Source of the DNA: Acetobacter oeni
Lineage (GTDB): Bacteria > Pseudomonadota > Alphaproteobacteria > Acetobacterales > Acetobacteraceae
DNA: 64,000 nucleotides
Assembly (NCBI RefSeq): GCF_011516825.1
Contig: NZ_WOTA01000019.1
Location: 23,687-87,686 of the forward strand
Reading direction: 5' to 3'
Part shown: positions 36,372-46,419 of the stretch, piece by piece
Position numbering within the stretch: position 1 is the stretch's first letter
How the letters are laid out: each line of letters starts with the position of its first letter
Position numbers and translations under genes: made by a program
The notes under the pieces: generated by a model
Database searches by the model: none
Told to the model about the DNA's origin: nothing
Seen by the model: only the letters and a program-made list of their open reading frames with translations

Positions 36372-37465
36372 GACACGTGGCCGGAAGTTCGTATCTGCGG
36401 GGTTGCACTGATGGCGATCCCGGAGAGGCGGGAAGCCAGAGTATCTGCTGAGCCGCAGAATCCGGTGGCGCCGGTTCGCCTGGCAAGGCCAGGGGCCTGC
36501 GCGAAGGGACAGGCGGCGGGAAATTCAGCGAAGGTCGTGCCCCCGGCCCTGCTGACAGCCAACAAGCCTGAGGCGCCGCTGTTACCGGCATGACCGAGCA
36601 GCACGCTGGCCGAGGCAGGTCCGAGTGCCTCGGCCATAGTTATGAGAAGCAGGTCGAATTCTGAAACATTACCAGGCTGGCCGGCGATAAGCGAAACGCC
36701 TGCTTCCGGCGTTATGGTCGCGATCATTCCTGCGGAAAGAACATGAACCGGCCCGGCGCGGAGCGGCCCCGGCGCGCTCTGCTTCATCGGGGCTGCTCCC
36801 TGAGGAACGATGTCGTTGAGCCACGCGACGAACGCGGCGAAAAAGCCGGGGTCGATATCGGTCGCCAGGAGCAGAGGAGCTGCCACCGGGTCCAGTCCGA
36901 CGAGCAGGCGAATGACGGAACCGATCGCACCGTCGCCGGCCAGTAGTACAATAAGACGGGGGGTAATGGACGTGTCCGGTCGTTCCGGCGCTTTCATTGG
37001 TTCAATGGCAACCTTTTTTGCTGTCCGTGCACATGCCACGATACGGGAGGCGAGTGTCTGAGCGGGATGGCCTGGAACCAGACGCGGCATCAGGGCCAGA
37101 GCACCTGAGCGCAGGGCTTCAAACGCTATCTCAGGATCTGGCGTTGCGGGATCTGCTGTCACGATGATTGGCGTGGGCTGACGGACCATGATGGAGCGCG
37201 TGATCTGCAGACCGTTCATACCTGGCAGGTCGGTGCGGAGTACGATCAGGTCGGGAACGGTACTGGCAATGAGATCGAAAGCCTCTTCAGAATCCGATGC
37301 TTCGCCGCAGATGCTGGCGTTGGGCAGAGCGATTATGGCATTTCCCAAAGTCTGCCGGACAGCCGGATCGTCATCGACCAGAAGAATTCTGACAGCTGAT
37401 CCATCATCGGGCAGAGACGGATTTCTGCGGAAAGCGGCTTCTAACGAAAAGATTTTGTCAGACAC
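36368..37465 (-). CDS. CheB-like pseudoenzyme: degenerate receiver plus degenerate methylesterase domain
   Basis: A 365-residue protein with the domain order of CheB. The receiver (about 25-130) keeps the acidic pocket (ILLVDDDPAV) but the phospho-accepting Asp is Arg77 (PDLIVLRTDLPGMNG), and the switch Lys is Arg. The C-terminal half (about 170-350) aligns with the methylesterase, yet the catalytic Ser is replaced (LLAGDGAIG, Gly177), the His position is Asp203 (LLLATDIDPGF) and the Asp of GMGxDG is missing (GHAGNSG, 291-297). A phosphorylatable active esterase is therefore unlikely. It is first in an overlapping operon with two histidine kinases. No cheA, cheW or receptor genes are nearby. 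The likely role is a binding or scaffold protein, by inference. Confidence 0.8.
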   Translation of the reverse strand: MSDKIFSLEAAFRRNPSLPDDGSAVRILLVDDDPAVRQTLGNAIIALPNASICGEASDSEEAFDLIASTVPDLIVLRTDLPGMNGLQITRSIMVRQPTPIIVTADPATPDPEIAFEALRSGALALMPRLVPGHPAQTLASRIVACARTAKKVAIEPMKAPERPDTSITPRLIVLLAGDGAIGSVIRLLVGLDPVAAPLLLATDIDPGFFAAFVAWLNDIVPQGAAPMKQSAPGPLRAGPVHVLSAGMIATITPEAGVSLIAGQPGNVSEFDLLLITMAEALGPASASVLLGHAGNSGASGLLAVSRAGGTTFAEFPAACPFAQAPGLARRTGATGFCGSADTLASRLSGIAISATPQIRTSGHVS

Positions 37466-37710
37466 AGTCAGTATCCGACCGGAATAGCAAACAGGAGCAT
37501 ATCGTTGCCGGTTTTTGATGGAACTTCATTTATCGGCACCTGACTCTCTGTCTTCCGTGTGTGAAGCATGAACAGCGGACGTCAGCATACGATGAGACGC
37601 ATCGACATGCTTTTCGCAAGTTCGTGAACAACCGGTTTCTGAAATTTTTAAACGAGACGAATCACCTCAGCCGGTTATCTGCCATCTCCTCCGCACAGAT
37701 CATGAAACTC

Positions 37711-39216
37711 CTATACCGGGATGGCTGCCTGCGAGCCCTCGTCCAGTCTTGCGGTCAGTTTCATAGCCTGTGCGAGACGGGTCAGGCGACGACGGACCGC
37801 GTCTCCACGCACAGCAACGCGGGCGGATGTCAGGTGAAGACAGAGTTCGCTGCCCGTCAGTTCCAGCCGGGTTCCGTCGAGCAGGGTTTCGGTGCCACCG
37901 CACAGGACATAGGCAAGGCGGAGCGCCAGGCCGAGCGTAACAGCCCAGGTAAAAGCCTCGTCATCCAGCAGGGATCTGGACGTTCTGAGATATGGCGCGG
38001 TATCGGGCTCGGCCTCGTAGCGAACGGCCAGAGCCAGAGCCAGGCTGGCACGTGCCTGATGGTCGAATCCCGCACCCTGAACCCAGAGCACGCGCATATA
38101 AGTCTGTTCAGCCCGATATTCCGGATGATCGTGGCTTCCGACATCAGAGAGACGGCAGGCGGCCAGACGAAGGCGACGCTGACGCGGGGTTTCACTGCGG
38201 AAAATCGAGTCTGTCCAGGAAATCAGAGCATCAGGCAACGTGTCGCTGCGTCCCAGACGGGCACACATACCCCTGGAGACGGTTTCGAGCGGGTCCAGGG
38301 CCTGGAGATCCGGGGCGACGCTGGTCGCATACCAGCCTTCCCGCAGGCCATCGACGCAGAAAACGATTTTTTCCGGTTCAACACGCCTGATCAGGCGGCG
38401 GAGGACCGTGGCGGCAAAAGGCACGTCGTCAAGGCGCTTCCTAGGAGCATTGGGCAGACGCTCGAGCGCGCGACGGTTGCTCTGGATCAGCCAGCCGGTC
38501 ATGTCACGGGCGGCCTGCGGGGTCAGTGTATAATAATGGACGATATTGAGCGGATAATTTGTCCGGGCTATTTCCAGGCGAGCGAGTGCGCGGAATGCGC
38601 CGCCAACAAGATAGAGTGTCTTGCCGCGCATTTCGTTAAGCCACTGAACGCCATGAAGATCGGCATCGGCAATGGCTTTGGCATGGGTGACATCGCCGCT
38701 TGCCCGGTCGCTGAGGCGGATGACGCCGAGCGGGAGTGTGTCGGCATTGTGCCGGCCTTCGCTGTCGAGACGGATGAGTTCCAGCGAACCGCCACCGATA
38801 TCCGCGACAAGACCGTTGGCCTCGGGGATGCCGCAAAGCACGCCAAGGGCAGAATGGTCGGCTTCCTCGATGCCTGAGAGGATACGGATCGGCACGTCGG
38901 GCATGAGTTCGCGGAGTGAGGCGACGAATTCCGGGCCGTTTGTCGCATCGCGGACAGCAGCGGTCGCAAGGACTTCAAACGGAGAGGCGTTCATACCACG
39001 CGCGATGGCGTGGAAGCGGCGAAGAACGTCCACAGCCATGGCAACGCCATCTTCGTTCAGTCTGCCGGTTGTTGTCAGGCCGCGACCAAGGCGCAGGACG
39101 GCCTTTTCATTGAAAATAGGAACCGGATTGCGGGAGATTCCGTCGAACACGACCATACGGACGGAGTTGGAGCCGAGATCGACGACGGCAGAGCGTGCCG
39201 GGGGGTCAGCCTGCAT
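37711..39216 (-). CDS. ppx: Exopolyphosphatase of the Ppx/GppA family
   Basis: A 501-residue actin-fold phosphatase. The phosphate loop VDLGSNSVRMVVFDG near the N-terminus and the glycine-rich GLVADIGGGSLELIRL are diagnostic. The remaining part RILSGIEEADHSALGVLCGI and a helical C-terminal region are also typical. It removes terminal phosphate from polyphosphate or hydrolyses pppGpp; the two activities cannot be separated by sequence. GAGAGGAG lies seven bases before the ATG. A polyphosphate kinase gene, often adjacent in alphaproteobacteria, is not in the window; a large gene-poor gap lies upstream instead. Confidence 0.92.
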   Translation of the reverse strand: MQADPPARSAVVDLGSNSVRMVVFDGISRNPVPIFNEKAVLRLGRGLTTTGRLNEDGVAMAVDVLRRFHAIARGMNASPFEVLATAAVRDATNGPEFVASLRELMPDVPIRILSGIEEADHSALGVLCGIPEANGLVADIGGGSLELIRLDSEGRHNADTLPLGVIRLSDRASGDVTHAKAIADADLHGVQWLNEMRGKTLYLVGGAFRALARLEIARTNYPLNIVHYYTLTPQAARDMTGWLIQSNRRALERLPNAPRKRLDDVPFAATVLRRLIRRVEPEKIVFCVDGLREGWYATSVAPDLQALDPLETVSRGMCARLGRSDTLPDALISWTDSIFRSETPRQRRLRLAACRLSDVGSHDHPEYRAEQTYMRVLWVQGAGFDHQARASLALALAVRYEAEPDTAPYLRTSRSLLDDEAFTWAVTLGLALRLAYVLCGGTETLLDGTRLELTGSELCLHLTSARVAVRGDAVRRRLTRLAQAMKLTARLDEGSQAAIPV

Positions 39217-39788
39217 AAATGCTCCTCTCGGGCGCTTTCGGGCGCCGGGGCTGCTCGGGCGCGAAAGAATCTGTCCCTTACGCTCCTGTCATGAGCAGCC
39301 CTATAGCCGATCACGTCGCGGATACCAAAGCCAGAGTGCTATGAATTTTGTGTTTTTTCTGTCACGACAATTCCGCAGAGAACCGAACGCTGTATTAACG
39401 CGAAATTCCGCTCCGGATTTCGACCGGCATCGTTGTCGCGGCATTTCCTGTCACTCGGCGGGAACGCTTTCCTGCATCTGATTCTACATTTCGGCGCACC
39501 TGTTTTCTGGTGCCGGCGACTATTATGTCGTCATTCGTCGAACAGGCTGTAGCTGGTCGCGTCTTCGATCCGGAGACTGCGTGTATCGCACCGTTTTCTC
39601 TCTGACCGAAAATCACGACGATTGCGGGAACATTCCCGGATTTAATGTTTTACCTGAACAGTTCAATATGGTTGCAAAATCCGGTTCGTCTGTCGCGCAA
39701 TATATGAAGATATATTATGGCGCAACATTGCTATAGAATGGAGTGGCGGCCAGATTTATAGCTGATTCTACAGTCTCAGGACATTTAC

Positions 39789-39881
39789 ATGGCGTTGAGA
39801 CAGATCAAACATGAATTATGGATGAACGTGTACCTGAGAAAAGATCTGTCGGCAATTAAAACCCGGTGTGCGGATCACTAA
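39789..39881 (+). CDS. Possible small peptide, 30 residues
   Basis: ATG at 39789 to TAA at 39881 encodes a charged 30-residue peptide starting MALRQIKHELWMN. No ribosome-binding site is evident and nothing is recognised. A second frame (39868-39993, GTG start, VRITNFVERADGKRLP) overlaps its end by 14 bases. Both may be remnants of one lost gene. Confidence 0.15.
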   Translation: MALRQIKHELWMNVYLRKDLSAIKTRCADH

Positions 39882-39993
39882 TTTTGTCGAGCGGGCCGAT
39901 GGAAAGCGGCTCCCTGAAGAGCTTGTGAAAGCGTTCCGGACTCTGAAAAAAAATCATGCCAACGACCACCAGACAGGGCGAAAGATTGCATGA
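39868..39993 (+). CDS. Possible small basic peptide, 41 residues
   Basis: From GTG 39868 to TGA 39993; contains ELVKAFRTLKKNHAND, which is rich in lysine and helix-forming residues. It overlaps the previous short frame. No family recognised; coding status is doubtful. Confidence 0.15.
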   Translation: MRITNFVERADGKRLPEELVKAFRTLKKNHANDHQTGRKIA

Positions 39994-40055
39994 GTTCCCT
40001 GCGACTCTCTTCAGATGATTGCAGTGAAGTCAGTCACAGGGATTATTTTCCGATA

Positions 40056-40805
40056 TCAGGCTGAAAGAGCAGCGGCGACATCTTCCGACAGATCGAAATT
40101 GGCATAAACATTCTGCACGTCGTCGCTGTCTTCCAGCACATCCAGAAGTTTTAGTACGCTGCGGGCTTTCTCTTCATCAAGCGGGACAGAGTTTTCTGGA
40201 CGCCAGTCGAGTTTAGCCTTTTCCGGCTCGCCAAAGCGGGCTTCCAGGGCATCCCGCACTGTGAAGAAAGATTCAACAGCGCAGGTAATCTCATGGTTCT
40301 CATCCGCAGAGACGACATTTTCAGCCCCGGCATCGATCGCTGCTTCCAGCATGTCGTCTTCCGAAGCTGCACTGCCAGGATAAACGATCACACCGACACG
40401 ATTGAACATAAAGGAGACAGAGTTGGTCTCGCCTAGAGAGCCGCCGTGTTTTGAGAAGGCGGCACGGACATCGGAGGCGGTTCGGTTCCGGTTATCGGTC
40501 AGTGCCTCGACGATCACGGCGACACCGGCAGGGCCATAACCCTCGTAACGAACCTCTGTGTAATCATCTCCGCCGCCTGCACCGGTTGCCTTTTTAACGG
40601 CACGTTCGACAGTGTCTTTCGGCATATTCACTTCGCGGGCAGCGGAAATCGCGGCCCGCAGTCGCGGATTTGATGCCGGATCGGGGAGGCCGGAACGTGC
40701 GGCGACAGTAATTTCGCGAATAACCTTGGCGAACTGCTTCGCGCGCTTCGCGTCCTGAGCCCCTTTACGGTGCATGATATTTTTAAACTGTGAATGGCCA
40801 GCCAT
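40056..40805 (-). CDS. YebC/PmpR-family (TACO1) protein
   Basis: A 249-residue protein starting [23 protein letters not shown], the diagnostic N-terminus of the family, followed by [34 protein letters not shown] and [23 protein letters not shown]. Members bind nucleic acid, as transcription regulators or as translation factors that relieve ribosome stalling at polyproline. The start at 40805 is set by homology, with GAGGG upstream; the frame is open to 40904. In many bacteria yebC precedes ruvC; here no ruv gene is adjacent and secA lies upstream on the same strand. Confidence 0.95.
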   Translation of the reverse strand: MAGHSQFKNIMHRKGAQDAKRAKQFAKVIREITVAARSGLPDPASNPRLRAAISAAREVNMPKDTVERAVKKATGAGGGDDYTEVRYEGYGPAGVAVIVEALTDNRNRTASDVRAAFSKHGGSLGETNSVSFMFNRVGVIVYPGSAASEDDMLEAAIDAGAENVVSADENHEITCAVESFFTVRDALEARFGEPEKAKLDWRPENSVPLDEEKARSVLKLLDVLEDSDDVQNVYANFDLSEDVAAALSA

Positions 40806-40973
40806 GCCGCCCTCGTTATCTCTCTGTCTGTGCGGGTGTCGTTGCAACCGCGCGGAATATTCTGGAGTGGCGGAAACCCGCCATCCGGGTAAAAGCGGGA
40901 GCACAGATCACAAAACCTGTGTCCCTTATATTATCAGATGCTATCGCCCGGGCTCGTTCCGGTGATGTCTCGC

Positions 40974-43694
40974 TCAGGCATGGCTGCCGTGGCAATGTTT
41001 GTATTTCTTCCCGGAGCCGCACGGACAGGGTGCGTTACGCGGTGTCTCGCCCCATGTGGACGGATCGTCGGGGGAAATCGCACCAGAACTGACCGGTTCG
41101 GTTAAGACAGAAGCCGGTGCGGAAACGTATTGCACAGCCTCTGACGCGAGACCGGGGACACCCGGGTCCGGATGAAATTCAGCGACACCTTCAAACGGAT
41201 TGGGTTCAAGAGGCGGAGCGACTTCGACCCGGGTCAGCATTGAGACAACACGCTCGCGCATTTCCCCCAGCATCACATTGAAAAGCAGGAACGCCTCATG
41301 TTTGTACTCGTTTAACGGATCTTTCTGGCCGTAGGCGCGCAGGCCGATACCCTGCCGAAGCTGGTCAAGCGCATGCAGATGCTCTTTCCACACTGAGTCG
41401 AAGGTCGTGAGCAGGATCTGCTTTTCCAGATACCGCATAAGGTCGGGACCGAAATTAGCAGTGCGGACGGCCTGAGCCTGCGCGGCCGCATCTTCGATTC
41501 TCGCGGCGACCTGTTCACGGTCCATCCCGTCTTCCTTTGCCCATTCGGCAATCGGAAGATCCAGGTTCAGGACACGCCGAAGATCGTCCGTGAGTTCAGC
41601 GCTCTGCCACTGCTCCGCGAAGGCTTTCTCAGGGATACGCTGATCGACGAGAGCCAGAATCAGCTCCTCACGCATATCATTGACGATGGCGGCGACATCA
41701 TCATCTGTCATGAATTCACGACGCTGCGCGTAAACCTCCTTACGCTGGTCGTTCATGACATCGTCATATTTGAGCGTATTCTTGCGCATATCGAAGTTAC
41801 GGGCTTCGACTTTTTTCTGAGCGCGCTCAAGAGCTTTGTTCAGCCACGGATGGACGATGGCTTCGCCGTCCTGCATGCCCATCTTCTGCAGCATTCCGGT
41901 CATCCTTTCGGAGCCGAAGATACGCATCAGGTCATCCTGAAGGGAGACGAAGAAGCGGGAGTTGCCCGGATCGCCCTGGCGACCGGCACGACCACGCAAC
42001 TGGTTATCGATCCGGCGACTTTCGTGACGTTCCGTTCCGATAACGTACAGACCGCCAGCTGCTTTGACGATTTCCTGATTCCGGGCGACTTCTTCACGGA
42101 TAGCGGCTTCGGCGGCCTCACGCTCCGCCGGATCAATGATGTGTTCGAGTTCCTGCTGGATGCGCATCTCGACATTGCCACCGAGTTTGATGTCAGTGCC
42201 GCGACCCGCCATATTGGTGGCGATCGTGATTGCGCCCGGTGCGCCAGCCTGAGCAACGATGGTGGCTTCCATTTCATGGAAGCGGGCATTCAGCACATTA
42301 TGCGGAATGCCACGCGCCTTAAGCGCAGCGGAGAGGGCTTCGCTCTTCTCTACGGAGGTTGTGCCGACCAGGATTGGCTGGCCGCTTTTGTGGATTTCTT
42401 CAACGAGTGTACCGACCGCATCAAATTTCTGCTGTTCGTTCAGATAAATCTCATCATCTTCATCTTTACGGGCGACAGGGAGATTGGTCGGGATCTCGAT
42501 AACGTCGAGCTTGTAGATTTCCGCAAACTCATCCGCTTCCGTCATGGCCGTGCCGGTCATGCCAGACAGTTTTGGATAGAGGCGGAAATAGTTCTGAAAG
42601 GTGATCGAGGCGAGCGTCTGGTTTTCCTGCTGGACCTCGACGTGTTCTTTGGCTTCGAGCGCCTGATGCAGACCGTCAGAATAACGACGGCCTTCCATCA
42701 TACGACCGGTAAACTCGTCGATAATGACGACTTTTCCATTTCGGACAATGTAGTCCACGTCACGCGAGAAGAGCGTGTGAGCGCGCAGGGACTGCTGGAC
42801 ATGATGAACGGCAGCGACGTTATGAACGTCGTAAAGACCGCCGTTTTCGAGCAGGCCGGCATTGCGGAGCAGTTCCTCGACGCGATCCGACCCCTCTTCG
42901 GTGAGAATAACCGTGCGGAGTTTTTCGTCTTTATCGTAGGAAGCCGGGTCTTTCACCAGTTCGGCGACAACGGAATCGACACTGTTATAGAGTTCTGTGT
43001 CACCTTCCGCCGGACCGGAAATGATGAGCGGGGTTCGCGCTTCGTCAATGAGGATGGAGTCGACCTCATCGACAATCGCATGATTGAACGGCCGCTGGAC
43101 CATCTCGTCCAGCCGATATTTCATATTGTCGCGCAGATAGTCGAAGCCGAACTCATTGTTCGTGCCGTAGGTGATGTCGGCCGCATAGGCCGCCCGGCGC
43201 GCTTCGTCCGGTAGATTCGGTACGATCACACCGGTTGTCAGGCCGAGGAACCCGTAAAGTTTGCTCATTTCCTCGGCATCACGACGCGCAAGGTAGTCGT
43301 TTACAGTAACGACATGCACGCCTTTCCCGCCAAGCGCGTTAAGGTAGACGGCCAGTGTCGCGACGAGCGTTTTGCCCTCGCCTGTCCGCATCTCGGCGAT
43401 CTTACCGGCATGCAGGACCATGCCGCCGATAAGCTGGACATCAAAATGGCGCATACCGAGAACGCGCTTCGAGGCCTCACGGCAAACGGCGAAAGCTTCC
43501 GGCAACAGAGCGTCGGGAGTTTCCCCTTTTGCCAGGCGCTCCCGAAACTCAATGGTTTTATGCGCGAGAGCGGCATCGTCGAGAGCGGCGACCGAGGGCT
43601 CGAATGCATTGATTTCTGGCACGCGGCGCTGGAAAGCCTTGAGCGAACGGTCATTTGAGGTGCCGAACAGGGCGCGGGCGAGCGAGGCGAGCAT
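40974..43694 (-). CDS. secA: Preprotein translocase motor ATPase SecA
   Basis: A 906-residue DEAD-like motor that drives proteins through SecYEG. The nucleotide-binding fold 1 has Walker [15 protein letters not shown] and [23 protein letters not shown]2 has [16 protein letters not shown] and [11 protein letters not shown]. The C-terminus is the zinc and SecB-binding tail [23 protein letters not shown] precedes the ATG. Full normal length, no oddities. It is divergent from the parvulin-type isomerase gene, separated by about 330 bp. Confidence 0.98.
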   Translation of the reverse strand: MLASLARALFGTSNDRSLKAFQRRVPEINAFEPSVAALDDAALAHKTIEFRERLAKGETPDALLPEAFAVCREASKRVLGMRHFDVQLIGGMVLHAGKIAEMRTGEGKTLVATLAVYLNALGGKGVHVVTVNDYLARRDAEEMSKLYGFLGLTTGVIVPNLPDEARRAAYAADITYGTNNEFGFDYLRDNMKYRLDEMVQRPFNHAIVDEVDSILIDEARTPLIISGPAEGDTELYNSVDSVVAELVKDPASYDKDEKLRTVILTEEGSDRVEELLRNAGLLENGGLYDVHNVAAVHHVQQSLRAHTLFSRDVDYIVRNGKVVIIDEFTGRMMEGRRYSDGLHQALEAKEHVEVQQENQTLASITFQNYFRLYPKLSGMTGTAMTEADEFAEIYKLDVIEIPTNLPVARKDEDDEIYLNEQQKFDAVGTLVEEIHKSGQPILVGTTSVEKSEALSAALKARGIPHNVLNARFHEMEATIVAQAGAPGAITIATNMAGRGTDIKLGGNVEMRIQQELEHIIDPAEREAAEAAIREEVARNQEIVKAAGGLYVIGTERHESRRIDNQLRGRAGRQGDPGNSRFFVSLQDDLMRIFGSERMTGMLQKMGMQDGEAIVHPWLNKALERAQKKVEARNFDMRKNTLKYDDVMNDQRKEVYAQRREFMTDDDVAAIVNDMREELILALVDQRIPEKAFAEQWQSAELTDDLRRVLNLDLPIAEWAKEDGMDREQVAARIEDAAAQAQAVRTANFGPDLMRYLEKQILLTTFDSVWKEHLHALDQLRQGIGLRAYGQKDPLNEYKHEAFLLFNVMLGEMRERVVSMLTRVEVAPPLEPNPFEGVAEFHPDPGVPGLASEAVQYVSAPASVLTEPVSSGAISPDDPSTWGETPRNAPCPCGSGKKYKHCHGSHA

Positions 43695-44027
43695 GAATAC
43701 CTTTCCGGAACAGCACGCTTTTTCTGACTGAAGCCTGACTCTGTTTTATGCTTCCTCGGTCAGGAAGCACCGGCCCGAAGACCGTGAGACTCAGGGCGAG
43801 AACTGGTCGCGTGCGGGCATTGAGATAAGGCCGGTGATGCTCCAGGTCAACCGATACGGGTCAGAGCGGCTGTTTTCTGCTATGTATTCATCAGTTCACG
43901 CGGTCTGATCCGAATGCGACAACAGTATATCAAAGGCGGCGTTACGAATTGACAGGTGCAACCCTTGCGGGTGTGTGTCGTGTCAGCCATGATGCGCGCC
44001 GCTCAGAAACTCAGGGTTTATTCTCTC

Positions 44028-44990
44028 ATGCGGTTTACCAGCCCGGCCTCTGCCCTCGCGACGGCGGTCCTGCTTACTTCGACACTTCTTTCCTCCACAG
44101 CTGCGTCTGCTGCGCCGGCGCCGCCGCCGCCCGCCAGTTCAGCGGCTCCTGCTGCTGCGCCGGCACAGCAGCCACCTGCTGATCCGAATCTCGTGGTGGC
44201 GACTGTCGATGGCAATAAAATTACGCTGGGCGATATCCGCCAGTCGGCGGCGAACATGCCGCAGCAGCTTCGTCAGTTGCCGCCCAACATGATTTTCCCG
44301 ATGCTGGTTAATCAGGCCGTTGACCAGAAGGCGATCCAGATTGTCGCACATAAAGCAAATCTGGAAACCGACCCTGAAGTCAGGGCTGCCATGGCTGCCG
44401 CGGCAAACAACGCGCTGCAGACAGCCTGGCTGTCGCGGCAGGTGACGCCGACGCTGACAGATACAGCCATCCACGATTATTACCTGAAAAACTACGCTAA
44501 CAAGCCGCCTGAGAAGGAAGTGCATGCTCGCCACATCCTCGTGAAGACCGAGGCTGAAGCGCAGGATGTCATCAAAAAGCTGAAGGCGGGTGAAGCGTTT
44601 GGCCCGCTGGCTGAGAAGCTGTCGATCGATAAGGGCAGCGCGAAGAACAATGGCGGCGATCTGGGGTGGTTCAAGAAAGGCGACATGGTTCCGGCTTTCT
44701 CTGATGCCGCCTTCGCGATGCAGCCAAATACCTTCAGCCAGACGCCGGTGAAGAGTCAGTTCGGCTACCACGTCATCCAGATTCTGGACACGCGGACTGC
44801 GCCGATTCCTAAGGAAGACGAGGTCAAGGACAAGATCCGTCAGCAGCTGATTCAGCAGGGTGTCCGTTCGGCGGTCGAGAAAGCCACCTCTGAAGTGAAA
44901 ATCGTTCGCTTTGGTCCGGATGGAAAACCTATTCCTGAAAACGCTCAGCCAGCGCTTCCGGGCACGCCGACGGCTGCGCCTGCGAAATAA
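44028..44990 (+). CDS. Periplasmic parvulin-type peptidyl-prolyl isomerase (PpiC/SurA type)
   Basis: About 320 residues: a signal peptide (SALATAVLLTSTLLSSTAASA), an Ala/Pro-rich linker, a SurA_N-like helical chaperone part, then a single parvulin domain with KEVHARHILVKTEAEAQDVIKKL, SIDKGSAKNNGGDLGWFKKG and SQFGYHVIQILD. It helps fold outer-membrane and secreted proteins. Start choice is uncertain: ATG 44028 has AGGG upstream, while 43989 and GTG 43956 are in frame. It ends in a Pro/Ala-rich tail. Confidence 0.9.
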   Translation: MRFTSPASALATAVLLTSTLLSSTAASAAPAPPPPASSAAPAAAPAQQPPADPNLVVATVDGNKITLGDIRQSAANMPQQLRQLPPNMIFPMLVNQAVDQKAIQIVAHKANLETDPEVRAAMAAAANNALQTAWLSRQVTPTLTDTAIHDYYLKNYANKPPEKEVHARHILVKTEAEAQDVIKKLKAGEAFGPLAEKLSIDKGSAKNNGGDLGWFKKGDMVPAFSDAAFAMQPNTFSQTPVKSQFGYHVIQILDTRTAPIPKEDEVKDKIRQQLIQQGVRSAVEKATSEVKIVRFGPDGKPIPENAQPALPGTPTAAPAK

Positions 44991-45043
44991 GGAGTTTACC
45001 GCTGCCTGTAGCCGCGGTTTCTTTCTCTGGATAGAATGGATGA

Positions 45044-45068
45044 GGGGCGTCGTTACGGCGCCCCTTTT
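45044..45068 (+). terminator. Rho-independent terminator after the isomerase gene
   Basis: GGGGCGTCG (45044-45052) pairs with CGGCGCCCC (45056-45064) with one G-T wobble around a TTA loop, followed by TTTT. It lies 54 bases after the isomerase stop and separates it from argJ. Confidence 0.75.
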
Positions 45069-45134
45069 CCTGTTGGACGGGACGAATTCTGAACGTCCCG
45101 AGTGTCTGTCATGACCCGAAAGAGGTTCGCTTCG

Positions 45135-46370
45135 ATGGCCAAGCCGCTGCCTGTTTCTCCCCTCGCCTCCCCGTTGCCTGCACTTGGTGTCGTAGCTGGC
45201 GTGCGCCTTGGTGCTGTTGCAGCTGGCATACGTTATCAGGGACGAACGGATCTTGTCGTTGCGGAATTCGCGGAAGGCACGACCGTCGCGGGGGTATTCA
45301 CGCAATCGAAATGTCCGGGGGCACCGGTTGACTGGTCGCGGACTGCTCTGAAAGGCAGATCGGCGCGGGCTCTGGTCGTCAATGCGGGTAATGCGAACGT
45401 ATTTACCGGACGGGCCGGTGTGGAGACATGCCGGGCAACGGCAGAGGCGGAGGCCAGGCTGGCCAGCTGCGCGATGCACGAAGTTTTCCTGGCCTCGACG
45501 GGCGTGATTGGTGAGGTGCTGCCTGCAGACCGGATCACGAAAGCACTGCCGAAGCTGCATGGAGCGCTCTCCGAAACAGGCTGGGAGGACGCGGCACGCG
45601 GGATCATGACGACAGATACGTTCCCGAAGGCAGCAGTGAGAATGATTGAGATTGACGGCGTGCCTGTCACCATTCAGGGCATCGCGAAGGGCAGCGGCAT
45701 GATTGCGCCGGATATGGCCACAATGCTGGGATTCATAGCGACAGATGCCGCCCTTGCTTCTGCTGTGCTTCAGACTCTGCTGGTAAAAGGTGTTTCGGGC
45801 AGTTTCAATGCGATCACCGTGGATTCCGACACGTCCACTTCCGACATGGTGCTGCTGTTCGCGACAGGCGCCGCGGGCAACCGGGCAATTCCGGACGCGG
45901 ATGACCCGGCTCTTGCTGCATTCCGTGAGGCCCTGAATTCGCTGCTGCTTGAACTGGCGCTGATGGTGGTGCGTGACGGTGAGGGCGCGAACAAGCAAAT
46001 CAAAATCATGGTGAGTGGCGCGGTGTCCGATGTTTCGGCACGTGAGGTGGCGAAGGCGATTGCCAATTCACCTCTGGTAAAGACTGCTGTAGCCGGTGAA
46101 GACGCCAACTGGGGCCGGGTCGTCATGGCTGTTGGCAAAAGTGGTGAGCCGGCCGATCGGGACACGCTGACAGTAGCGATAGGGGGGGTGACAATCGCGC
46201 GGGACGGCACGGTTGTTGAAGGCTATGATGAAACACCGGTTGTGGCCCATATGAGGGGCCAGGAGATTGAGATTGCGGTCGATCTTGGTCTGAGCACCGG
46301 GGCAGCGACGATGTGGAGCTGCGATCTGACGCATGGCTATATCGACATCAATGGTTCCTATCGGAGCTGA
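45135..46370 (+). CDS. argJ: Bifunctional ornithine/glutamate N-acetyltransferase ArgJ
   Basis: A 411-residue enzyme that moves acetyl groups from acetylornithine to glutamate in the arginine cycle, and may also use acetyl-CoA. The autoproteolysis site is the threonine in KGSGMIAPDMATMLGF near residue 185; ALVVNAGNANVFTG and VDSDTSTSDMVLLFATG are family blocks, and the end HGYIDINGSYRS is typical. Start 45135 has AGAGG nine bases upstream, though GTG 45102 and ATG 45111 are in frame. It stands apart from argG. Confidence 0.96.
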   Translation: MAKPLPVSPLASPLPALGVVAGVRLGAVAAGIRYQGRTDLVVAEFAEGTTVAGVFTQSKCPGAPVDWSRTALKGRSARALVVNAGNANVFTGRAGVETCRATAEAEARLASCAMHEVFLASTGVIGEVLPADRITKALPKLHGALSETGWEDAARGIMTTDTFPKAAVRMIEIDGVPVTIQGIAKGSGMIAPDMATMLGFIATDAALASAVLQTLLVKGVSGSFNAITVDSDTSTSDMVLLFATGAAGNRAIPDADDPALAAFREALNSLLLELALMVVRDGEGANKQIKIMVSGAVSDVSAREVAKAIANSPLVKTAVAGEDANWGRVVMAVGKSGEPADRDTLTVAIGGVTIARDGTVVEGYDETPVVAHMRGQEIEIAVDLGLSTGAATMWSCDLTHGYIDINGSYRS

Positions 46371-46419
46371 CGGTTTTTATGACTGATAGCGGCGGGCTGC
46401 CCCAAAAGGATAATGCGTG

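Larger units (their letters stand above)
39217..40055. other. Gene-poor 839-bp interval between ppx and yebC
   Basis: The interval has no frame with clear family features. Two short overlapping forward frames lie at 39789-39993. The left 100 bp is GC-rich with several repeated GGGCGC blocks and should carry the ppx promoter. It could be a decayed gene, a region of small RNAs, or ordinary spacer DNA. Confidence 0.4.

Noticed and set aside
37561..38877. 438-codon forward open frame opposite ppx
   Set aside because: A shadow of the ppx coding strand; the ppx motifs are unambiguous.
41850..43214. 454-codon forward open frame inside secA
   Set aside because: It lies wholly opposite secA, arises from codon bias of that gene, and shows no recognisable protein motif.
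44139..45998. 619-codon reverse open frame across the isomerase and argJ genes
   Set aside because: It spans two well-supported forward genes and a terminator, and its product is Arg/His/Cys-rich without any family pattern.
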